From the NCBI GenBank assembly GCA_017397825.1, contig JAFQHT010000002.1:1-41777 (forward strand): a stretch of DNA of 41,777 nt, read 5' to 3'. Below the pieces are notes generated by a model. It was not told the DNA's origin. It was given only the letters and a program-made list of their open reading frames with translations, and made no database searches. Position 1 is the stretch's first letter. Every line of letters starts with the position of its first letter. Positions 15,724 to 22,191 of this stretch are shown piece after piece. Position numbers and translations under genes: made by a program. This DNA is from Bacillota bacterium. GTDB taxonomy: Bacteria > Bacillota > Clostridia > Peptostreptococcales > Anaerovoracaceae.

Positions 15724-18141
15724 ATGAGCATTTTAGATGTTTTAGGCAAAAGAATTCTGTTCTTTGACGGCGGTATGGGCAGCATGCTCCAGAAAAAAGG
15801 CATGATGCCCGGTGAAAACACAGATGTGTGGAATTTTACCCGTCCTGAGGATATTATGGATGTGCACCGCCAGTATCTGGAGGCAGGTTCTGATATTATC
15901 CTGGTAAATATGTTCGGTGCAAACCGGCTGAAGGCAGCAGGTACAGGTTACACTGTGGAACAGCTTGTAAAACAGGGCATTGCCAACGCCCGCAAGGTTT
16001 CTGAAGAATTTGACCGGATAGTTTTCGTGGCTGCTGATGTGGCGCCTACAGGTAAACTTCTTCAGCCTCTTGGAGACCTGTCTTTTGATGATGCCTACGA
16101 CATTTTTAAAGAAATCGTGGTTGCTGCCGAAGAAGGCGGTGCCGACTTTATTCATATTGAAACAATGTCCGACACTCTGGAAGTGAAGGCTGCCGTTCTG
16201 GCTGCCAAGGAAAACACAACCCTTCCGGTTTTTGCTACTGTTACCTTTGATCAGGGGGGCAAAATGCTCACCGGCGGCAATGTAGAGGCTGTAGTAGCTC
16301 TGCTGGAAAGCCTGGGAGTGGACGCCCTGGGCGTAAACTGTGGCCTGGGCCCTTTCCAACTGGAAAAAGTTATTTCAGACTTCCTGCGTGTGGCTTCTGT
16401 TCCGGTAATCATCCAGCCTAACGCGGGCCTGCCGAGACAGGAAAAGGGCGAGACAGTATACGATGTGACTGCAGAAGATTTTGCAAAAAAGATGCGTGAG
16501 TTTGCAGAAGCGGGAGCCTGGATACTGGGCGGCTGCTGCGGCACTACTCCTGACCACATACGCTGTCTGGTATCAGAGTGCAGGGACATAATACCAAAGC
16601 CTCTTACTGACAAGGGAAGAACTGTGGTTTCATCATACACCCACGCTGTGGAAATTGCTGATGACCCGATTATAATCGGTGAACGAATCAATCCGACAGG
16701 CAAGAGCAGACTTAAACAGGCGCTCAGAGAACGCGATATGGGATATATTCTGCAGGAAGGTTTCGGCCAGCAGGACAAGGGGGCGCAGATTCTGGACATC
16801 AATGTAGGCCTGCCTGAAATCGACGAGCCAGCTATGATTTCAGAGGTGGTCCGTGAAGTACAGAGCGTTATCGACCTGCCGCTTCAGATTGATACTTCCA
16901 ACATTGAAGCTATGGAAAAAGCTCTTCGCTGCTACAACGGCAAGGCCATGATCAACTCTGTCAACGGCAAGAAAGAGTCCATGGAGGCAGTATTTCCTCT
17001 GGTGAAAAAATATGGAGGCGTTGTGGTAGGCCTTACCCTTGACGAGTCCGGGATTCCGTCAGAAGCAGAGGGCCGTTATGCCATCGCAGAAAAAATCGTA
17101 AAGACTGCCGAATCCTACGGAATTTCCCGCAAAGACATTGTCATAGACGTGCTTTGCCTTACCATCAGCTCCGATCCTCAGGGAGCAGTAACTACCCTGA
17201 AAGCACTGCAGATGGTGAAGGAAGGTCTGGGTGTGCGTACTTCCCTCGGTGTTTCCAACATTTCCTTCGGACTTCCGCGCCGTGACATTATCAATGCTAA
17301 TTTCTATGCGCAGGCTCTGGCCGCAGGCCTTGACTGTGCAATCTTAAATACCAACGCAGATGGTATGCTTCAGGCATATCATGCTTACCGCGCCCTTACC
17401 GGAAAGGATGAAAACTGCGCTGCATTCATCGGGCAGTACGCAGGAACCACAGCGCCTGAAGCAGGTTCAGTATCTGCCGCAGCGGCCAAGTCTCCTGATA
17501 CGGCCATTGACGGGGCAGCCGCTTCCGATCTGGAACGTGCAATTGTAAAAGGACTTAAAGAACAGGCTGGCGACATCGCTGCCAAGCTGCTGAAAACCAC
17601 TGAACCGCTGAAGCTGATCAACGAGCAGCTTGTGCCAGCTCTTGACATTGTGGGCAAAGGTTTCGAAGCGGGAACTGTTTTCCTGCCGCAGCTTCTCATG
17701 AGTGCAGAAGCTGCCAAAGCAGCCTTTGAAGCTGTCCGCAGTGTTATGGGAACCGAAGGTTCCGGCCATGCTAGCAAGGGTAAAATCGTCATCGCTACAG
17801 TAAAAGGTGACATCCACGACATCGGCAAGAATATCGTAAAAGTTCTTCTCGAAAACTACGGTTATAAAATCATCGACCTGGGTAAAGACGTTGCTCCTGA
17901 AGCAATCGTTGAGGCTGCAGTCAGAGAAGATGCCAAGCTTGTGGGCCTCAGCGCCCTGATGACAACAACCGTCGGCGCCATGGAAGAAACCATCAAAGCC
18001 CTTGCAGAAGCCAAGCCTGACTGCAAGGTCATGGTAGGCGGTGCAGTGCTCACAGAGCAGTACGCAAAAATGATTCACGCAGACAAATACGTCCGCGACG
18101 CCATGGCATCAGTCCACTTCGCACAGGAAGTGCTTGGATAA
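15724..18141 (+). CDS. metH: Cobalamin-dependent methionine synthase lacking the activation domain
   Basis: An 805-residue MetH that transfers a methyl group from 5-methyl-THF to homocysteine through cobalamin. Residues 1-290 are the homocysteine domain, with FFDGGMGSMLQ, a zinc Cys in VNCGLG and the Cys271-Cys272 pair in GGCCGTTPDH. Residues about 310-570 are the pterin-binding TIM barrel (IIGERINPTGKS, ILDINVGLPEID). The rest is the cap and B12 domain with the cobalt-ligand His698 in DIHDIGKNIV, GLSALMTTT and a GGA motif near the end. E. coli MetH is about 1,230 residues; here the reactivation domain is a separate gene just upstream. The start follows AAAGGAGATAAG. The stop lies only about 14 bp before the antitoxin RNA promoter. 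Confidence 0.94.
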   Translation: MSILDVLGKRILFFDGGMGSMLQKKGMMPGENTDVWNFTRPEDIMDVHRQYLEAGSDIILVNMFGANRLKAAGTGYTVEQLVKQGIANARKVSEEFDRIVFVAADVAPTGKLLQPLGDLSFDDAYDIFKEIVVAAEEGGADFIHIETMSDTLEVKAAVLAAKENTTLPVFATVTFDQGGKMLTGGNVEAVVALLESLGVDALGVNCGLGPFQLEKVISDFLRVASVPVIIQPNAGLPRQEKGETVYDVTAEDFAKKMREFAEAGAWILGGCCGTTPDHIRCLVSECRDIIPKPLTDKGRTVVSSYTHAVEIADDPIIIGERINPTGKSRLKQALRERDMGYILQEGFGQQDKGAQILDINVGLPEIDEPAMISEVVREVQSVIDLPLQIDTSNIEAMEKALRCYNGKAMINSVNGKKESMEAVFPLVKKYGGVVVGLTLDESGIPSEAEGRYAIAEKIVKTAESYGISRKDIVIDVLCLTISSDPQGAVTTLKALQMVKEGLGVRTSLGVSNISFGLPRRDIINANFYAQALAAGLDCAILNTNADGMLQAYHAYRALTGKDENCAAFIGQYAGTTAPEAGSVSAAAAKSPDTAIDGAAASDLERAIVKGLKEQAGDIAAKLLKTTEPLKLINEQLVPALDIVGKGFEAGTVFLPQLLMSAEAAKAAFEAVRSVMGTEGSGHASKGKIVIATVKGDIHDIGKNIVKVLLENYGYKIIDLGKDVAPEAIVEAAVREDAKLVGLSALMTTTVGAMEETIKALAEAKPDCKVMVGGAVLTEQYAKMIHADKYVRDAMASVHFAQEVLG

Positions 18142-18154
18142 GGGGAAAAAACGG

Positions 18155-18183
18155 TTGCATGCACCGCAGCCGCTGTGTATAAT
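18155..18183 (+). promoter_or_regulatory. Antitoxin RNA promoter
   Basis: TTGCAT at 18155-18160 and a perfect TATAAT at 18178-18183 with a 17-bp spacer. No open reading frame of note follows before the terminator, as expected for an antisense RNA. Confidence 0.75.
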
Positions 18184-18189
18184 ATAATT

Positions 18190-18276
18190 AATAAAAGAGC
18201 TACCGATGAACGGTTGCTCTAGGTGGAAAATATAATTATCCGTCCTATTGGCGAGTTGGACGGATAATTTCTTTTT
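18190..18276 (+). ncRNA. Antisense RNA antitoxin of a type I toxin-antitoxin locus
   Basis: A predicted RNA of about 85 nt, from the strong promoter to the 12-bp terminator stem. Its 5' hairpin (18196-18220: AGAGC/GCTCT outer and ACCG/CGGT inner pairs) carries a direct repeat of the toxin-gene leader (GAGCTACCG here, GAGCAACCG at 18396). Because the two RNAs are transcribed toward each other, direct repeats in the DNA give complementary segments in the RNAs. It also overlaps the toxin message at the shared terminator. This is the layout known for par of pAD1 (RNA I/RNA II). Function is inferred from layout only. Confidence 0.7.
18234..18276. terminator. Shared bidirectional terminator of toxin and antitoxin RNAs
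   Basis: AATTATCCGTCC (18234-18245) pairs perfectly with GGACGGATAATT (18258-18269) around a 12-nt loop. The plus-strand tail is TCTTTTTC and the minus-strand tail is ATATTTTCC. Confidence 0.85.
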
Positions 18277-18287
18277 CTGAAACTATA

Positions 18288-18374
18288 TTACTTGTTGGAA
18301 AACAACAAGGTGATTACAGCGATTACAAACAATCCTACTGTAGCGAATGCTGTCAGTGCTTCATATGTAATCAT
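18288..18374 (-). CDS. Small hydrophobic holin-like/Fst-type toxin
   Basis: A 28-codon gene, too short for ordinary ORF calling. The peptide opens MITYEALTAFATVG, continues as one hydrophobic helix (LFVIAVITLLF) and ends in the polar tail SNK. This matches the 'putative holin-like toxin' class (start of the type M-x-x-YEAL, one transmembrane helix, short charged or polar tail). The ribosome site GGGAGGTGATTTT just upstream of ATG is excellent. Its own promoter (18463-18435), a 54-nt structured leader, a convergent antisense RNA, a shared terminator and repeats all agree with a type I toxin. The product would insert in the cytoplasmic membrane. Toxicity is inferred from the family. The remaining alternative is a non-toxic small membrane peptide. 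Confidence 0.82.
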   Translation of the reverse strand: MITYEALTAFATVGLFVIAVITLLFSNK

Positions 18375-18395
18375 AAAATCACCTCCCTTCGCAGG

Positions 18396-18418
18396 GAGCA
18401 ACCGTCCACCGTGTCTCT
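18396..18418 (+). repeat. Direct repeat in toxin leader, partner of 18197-18220
   Basis: The stretch beginning GAGCAACCG here and the one beginning GAGCTACCG at 18197 match 8 of 9 at the start and share AC-GT and CTCT further on, with one gap. Each lies in the 5' part of one of two convergent transcripts, like the DRa/DRb repeats of the pAD1 par locus. Confidence 0.65.
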
Positions 18419-18434
18419 GGTAACTCTTTGTTAC

Positions 18435-18463
18435 ATTATACCATAGGGTAGCGAACGGAACAA
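18435..18463 (-). promoter_or_regulatory. Toxin gene promoter
   Basis: On the minus strand TTGTTC (18463-18458), a 17-bp spacer and a perfect TATAAT (18440-18435). The message would start near 18428. Confidence 0.7.
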
Positions 18464-18814
18464 ATGTTCATTTTCGACATATTCCGACAGCCAGCAACAA
18501 CAAAACTCAAGCCTGAAAACGCAGAATTATCTACAGTTACTGATGTAAAAATGTCTGCTGTGGATTTCAGTTTTACAGTGGAGGCGGACAGTCTGCGCAG
18601 AGTGACCGTGAACCTGCTACTGGCCGACGGCACACTCTACGATGGAATGGGCGAAAAAATCGGTTACGTATCTGCCGCTGAATACAGCGAAGATGACTCA
18701 GTCATCAGTGTAACCGGAAAATGGTGTGAAGGATCCCCTGTAAGCAGCGCTGTACTTGACCTTGAAGACTTCTGCGGACTGGAGATAAACGGAGAAAGGT
18801 TTTATTATAAATAA
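18464..18814 (+). CDS. Hypothetical protein, doubtful start
   Basis: An open frame of 116 codons with coding-like composition in its second half (residues 30-116, including RRVTVNLLLADGTLYDGMGE and CGLEINGERFYYK). I recognise no domain, signal peptide or membrane segment. The first ATG (18464) directly abuts the -35 box of the divergent toxin promoter and has no clear ribosome site; an internal ATG at 18551 also lacks one. No promoter is evident. It may be a low-expressed gene, or a 3' fragment of a longer gene displaced when the toxin-antitoxin locus arrived. Confidence 0.4.
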   Translation: MFIFDIFRQPATTKLKPENAELSTVTDVKMSAVDFSFTVEADSLRRVTVNLLLADGTLYDGMGEKIGYVSAAEYSEDDSVISVTGKWCEGSPVSSAVLDLEDFCGLEINGERFYYK

Positions 18815-18919
18815 ACATAAGCATGCCCTGTGCAGCGCTTTTATTAATAATTTCCGTGAGAATCCCCGCAAACGTTGAAAAAATCTTGCAATCCTGGAAA
18901 GTTCAGATAAATCAGGGCA

Positions 18920-18957
18920 AAAAAAGAAGCAATTCCTTGTGAAATTGCCTCTTTTTT
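18920..18957. terminator. Bidirectional terminator between hypothetical gene and fabZ
   Basis: AAAAAAGAAGCAATT (18920-18934) pairs with AATTGCCTCTTTTTT (18943-18957) with one mismatch. The rest of 18815-19083 shows no gene I can support. Confidence 0.75.
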
Positions 18958-19083
18958 ACTTTTGCTGAAATTTTTTTCCGGGAAAAGGTTTAAGCAATGC
19001 GGGCTGCAGCGATTTCCCCGGAATTTATTCATAAAACCTGTGCACGGACGTAACGCGCGGCCTGACTCCACGCACCAGCGGCT

Positions 19084-19515
19084 TTATCTCATAGCCAGGC
19101 TTACTTCGCCCACTGCAGCTTTATTACCGTCTACATATACTTCGGCAGCGCAGGTTACGATGGCCTTTTCGGCTTTTTCTGCGGAGATTACTGCGTGGCA
19201 TTCAAGTGTGTCGCCAGGCTTGATTTTGCTGAAAAATCTTACGTTGTTGATTCCGATAAACAGTGGTGTGGTGCCTGCATATCTTTCGCATGAAAGAATC
19301 AGCACGTCGGCAGTCTGTGCCATGACTTCCACAGTGTAAACGCCCGGAAGTACCGGTTCGTCAGGGAAGTGGCCTTTGAAGATTTCTCTGGCAGGGTCAA
19401 CCCAGAATCTTGTTACGATTTCCTTTTCGGCTTCCATGCTTACAACTTCGTCCACCAGAAGCATAGGGTCTCTGTGAGGGATAACTTTTTTGATCTGTTC
19501 TTTGTCCATTAACAT
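19084..19515 (-). CDS. fabZ: 3-hydroxyacyl-ACP dehydratase FabZ
   Basis: A 143-residue hot-dog-fold dehydratase, standard FabZ length. It removes water from 3-hydroxyacyl-ACP in fatty acid elongation. The substrate loop HRDPMLLVDEV, catalytic H49 in KGHFPDEPVLPGV and E63 in EVMAQTADVL are all present, followed by GINNVRFFSKIKPGDTL. An in-frame ATG eight codons upstream exists, but ATG 19515 is preceded by AGGAGG at good spacing and gives the family N-terminus. It stands alone here, away from other fab genes, so it may be a second copy or a related thioester dehydratase. Confidence 0.87.
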   Translation of the reverse strand: MLMDKEQIKKVIPHRDPMLLVDEVVSMEAEKEIVTRFWVDPAREIFKGHFPDEPVLPGVYTVEVMAQTADVLILSCERYAGTTPLFIGINNVRFFSKIKPGDTLECHAVISAEKAEKAIVTCAAEVYVDGNKAAVGEVSLAMR

Positions 19516-19702
19516 GTGATTTATCCTCCTGTATAACAAGCGTTAATATTCATATCTGATAGTAAAATTTTAAAGCCGGAGGCGGCTAAAATCAAGGGGT
19601 TTTATCAAAAAAAGATTGTTAAAAAATTATTGATAATTTATTCACGAAATTGTAAAATCTTGTAAAGTATTCTGTATACATCATACGCTTTCCCTTGAGC
19701 AA

Positions 19703-19731
19703 TTGACCAAAAAGTATTAAAATGTTATCAT
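19703..19731 (+). promoter_or_regulatory. Promoter of the hydCBA operon
   Basis: TTGACC at 19703-19708, a 17-bp spacer and TATCAT at 19726-19731. A small hairpin (AGATTTC/GAAATCT, 19736-19753) would sit at the very 5' end of the message and could stabilise it. The AT-rich stretch upstream (19590-19650) contains one Rex-like half-site only. Confidence 0.55.
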
Positions 19732-19779
19732 TGGGAGATTTCGTTGGAAATCTATTTTTACTACTGGAAGGAGAATATT

Positions 19780-20274
19780 ATGGCTAATGAATGCAATGGC
19801 TGCGAACAGGCTCTGGCAATGGAAAAAGCCCTGGACGAAGTAATCGCACGCTACAAGGATACTAAGGGGCCACTCATTCCTGTCCTTCATGAGGCACAGG
19901 CAATTTACGGTTACCTTCCGTTTGAAGTTCAGCTCAGAATCGCTGAAGGACTCGATCTCCCTCTGGCTGATGTATATGGAGTAGTTTCTTTCTATACAGG
20001 TTTTACAACCAAGCCGAAGGGCAAATACAGAATCAGCGTATGTATGGGTACTGCCTGCTACGTAAAAGGGGCAGAGGCGATTCTTGACAAGTTCACTACA
20101 ACTCTTGGAATTAATGTGGGAGACTGCACAGAAGACGGTAAGTTTTCACTGGATGCATGCAGATGCGTAGGCGCATGTGGCCTGGCACCGGTTGTAATGA
20201 TCAACGATGACGTTTACGGAAACGTTATTCCTGAAAATGTCGAAAATATTTTAAAGAACTACGAGGAAGCTTAA
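19780..20274 (+). CDS. hydC: [FeFe] hydrogenase subunit HydC (NuoE-like, 2Fe-2S)
   Basis: A 164-residue thioredoxin-fold ferredoxin, homologous to NuoE. It carries one [2Fe-2S] cluster held by four cysteines in CMGTACYV and CRCVGACGLAP, and the conserved helix region LIPVLHEAQAIYGYLP. The N-terminus has an extra CNGC pair. ATG 19780 follows AAGGAGA; the in-frame ATG at 19744 lies within the leader and has no ribosome site. It is the first gene of hydCBA. In the trimeric enzyme it belongs to the NAD-side electron module with HydB. Confidence 0.92.
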   Translation: MANECNGCEQALAMEKALDEVIARYKDTKGPLIPVLHEAQAIYGYLPFEVQLRIAEGLDLPLADVYGVVSFYTGFTTKPKGKYRISVCMGTACYVKGAEAILDKFTTTLGINVGDCTEDGKFSLDACRCVGACGLAPVVMINDDVYGNVIPENVENILKNYEEA

Positions 20275-20286
20275 GGAGAAAAAGAT

Positions 20287-22185
20287 ATGATTAAAAATGT
20301 TGAACAGTTAAACTTCCTCCGTGACAAAATGCGCAAAGAAATGGCGCTCCGCCGCGGCGTGGAAGCAGAGGCTGCTGAAATGGGCGGACGCATGCAGATT
20401 CTTGTATGCGGCGTTGCCGGATGCCAGTCCTCAGGGTCTCTGGGAGTTTACAATGAATTAAAGAATTTAATTGAAACAAACAAGTTAGAAGATGAAATCA
20501 AAATTATCAGCACAGGATGTATGGGCCTCTGTGCTCTCGGACCTCTTATGGTCGTATATCCTGGCAGAGTAATGTACACAAAGGTTAAGCCTGAAGATGT
20601 GGCTGAGATTTTCCAGTCCCACATTATGGAAGGCAAACCTGTGGAAAGACTTTTTGCTGTGGACAATGATGGCACTAAGATTGCTGATGCTCTGGGCCAG
20701 CATTCTTTCTACACCAAGCAGCTTAAAATTGCACTTAAGAACTGCGGAACTATTGATCCGTACAGTATTGAAGAATACATAGGCGTGGACGGTTACCAGG
20801 CTCTTGCCAAGGTGCTCAAGGAAATGGATCCTGAAGATGTAGTTGATACAATGAAGGAATCCAACCTGAGAGGCCGCGGCGGTGCAGGTTTCCCTACAGG
20901 CATGAAATGGGCTTTTGCAGCTTCCCAGCAGAAACGTCAGAAGTATGTCTGCTGTAATGCTGACGAAGGTGACCCTGGTGCTTTCATGGACCGTTCCGTA
21001 CTTGAAGGTGACCCTCATTCAGTAATCGAGGCAATGGCCATTGCAGGTTATGCCATCGGTTCCAATCAGGGCTACGTATATGTCCGCGCAGAATACCCTG
21101 TGGCAGTAAAGACTCTTAAGGCTGCCATTCAGCAGGCTAAGGAATACGGTTTCCTGGGACAGAACATTCTGGGTACTGACTTCAGTTTCGATCTGGAAGT
21201 GCGTCTTGGCGCAGGTGCTTTCGTATGCGGCGAAGAAACTGCCCTCATGACCTCAATCGAAGGACACAGAGGCGAACCTAAGCCTCGTCCGCCGTTCCCT
21301 GCAGTAAAGGGTCTTTTCGGCGAACCTACAATTTTAAATAACGTAGAAACTTACGCAACTATTCCTAGAATCATCCTTAATGGTGCTGAATGGTTTAACT
21401 CCATCGGTACTGAAAAATCCAAAGGTACCAAGGTTTTCGCAGTTGGCGGTAAGATTGAAAGAACAGGTCTTGTGGAAGTTCCTATGGGAACTACTCTCCG
21501 TGAAATCGTATTCGATATGTGCGGAGGCATTCCGAATGGTAAGGAATTCAAGGCTGCACAGACAGGTGGTCCTTCCGGCGGATGTATCCCTGCGGAAGCT
21601 CTGGATACACCTATCGACTACGACAACCTGATTGCTCTGGGCTCCATGATGGGTTCCGGCGGTCTCATCGTAATGGACGAAGACACTTGTATGGTTGACC
21701 TGGCAAGATTCTTCCTGGACTTCACATTTGATGAATCCTGCGGCAAGTGTTCACCATGTAGACTGGGTACCAAGAGAATGTACGAAATTCTCGAAAAAAT
21801 TACTCAGGGTAAGGGCGAGCTTGAGGATATTGAAAAACTTGAAGTTCTGGCAAGAAACATCAAGAACTCCGCACTCTGCGGACTTGGCCAGACTGCTCCT
21901 AACCCTATACTTTCCACACTCCGTTACTTCAAGGATGAATACATGGCACACGTTGTGGACAAAACTTGTCCTGCAGGTGTATGTAAGTCCATCATCAAGT
22001 TCAAAATTGACAATGAACTCTGCAGAAGCTGTGGCATCTGTAAAAAACATTGTCCGGTGGGAGCTATCAGCGGAGACAAGCAGAATCCGTACATTATCGA
22101 TCAGGATAAGTGTATCAAGTGCGGCGTCTGCGCTCAGAAGTGTCCGTTCAACTCAATTCTCCACCGTGAAAGGAAAGGGGTGTAA
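20287..22185 (+). CDS. hydB: [FeFe] hydrogenase subunit HydB (NuoF-like flavoprotein)
   Basis: A 632-residue protein. Residues 1-125 are a thioredoxin-like [2Fe-2S] domain (CGVAGCQSSGS and STGCMGLCALGP). The centre is the NuoF core with the NADH/FMN-binding stretches GRGGAGFPTGMKW, NADEGDPGAFMDR and GAGAFVCGEETAL, and a [4Fe-4S] site in ESCGKCSPCRLG. The C-terminus adds two ferredoxin-type clusters, CRSCGICKKHCPVG and CIKCGVCAQKCPFN, which plain NuoF lacks but HydB of electron-bifurcating hydrogenases has. This is the NAD(H)- and ferredoxin-facing subunit, probably where bifurcation occurs. It starts 12 bp after hydC behind AAGGAGAA. Confidence 0.95.
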   Translation: MIKNVEQLNFLRDKMRKEMALRRGVEAEAAEMGGRMQILVCGVAGCQSSGSLGVYNELKNLIETNKLEDEIKIISTGCMGLCALGPLMVVYPGRVMYTKVKPEDVAEIFQSHIMEGKPVERLFAVDNDGTKIADALGQHSFYTKQLKIALKNCGTIDPYSIEEYIGVDGYQALAKVLKEMDPEDVVDTMKESNLRGRGGAGFPTGMKWAFAASQQKRQKYVCCNADEGDPGAFMDRSVLEGDPHSVIEAMAIAGYAIGSNQGYVYVRAEYPVAVKTLKAAIQQAKEYGFLGQNILGTDFSFDLEVRLGAGAFVCGEETALMTSIEGHRGEPKPRPPFPAVKGLFGEPTILNNVETYATIPRIILNGAEWFNSIGTEKSKGTKVFAVGGKIERTGLVEVPMGTTLREIVFDMCGGIPNGKEFKAAQTGGPSGGCIPAEALDTPIDYDNLIALGSMMGSGGLIVMDEDTCMVDLARFFLDFTFDESCGKCSPCRLGTKRMYEILEKITQGKGELEDIEKLEVLARNIKNSALCGLGQTAPNPILSTLRYFKDEYMAHVVDKTCPAGVCKSIIKFKIDNELCRSCGICKKHCPVGAISGDKQNPYIIDQDKCIKCGVCAQKCPFNSILHRERKGV

Positions 22186-22191
22186 GGCAGC

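Noticed and set aside
15742..16359. A 205-codon minus-strand frame inside metH
   Set aside because: Shadow of the homocysteine domain frame; no ribosome site and Cys/His/Phe-rich nonsense composition.
19617..19634. A Rex operator upstream of hydC
   Set aside because: Only the left half TTGTTAA fits TTGTTAA-N4-TTAACAA; the right half TTATTGA has three mismatches and lies about 70 bp above the -35.
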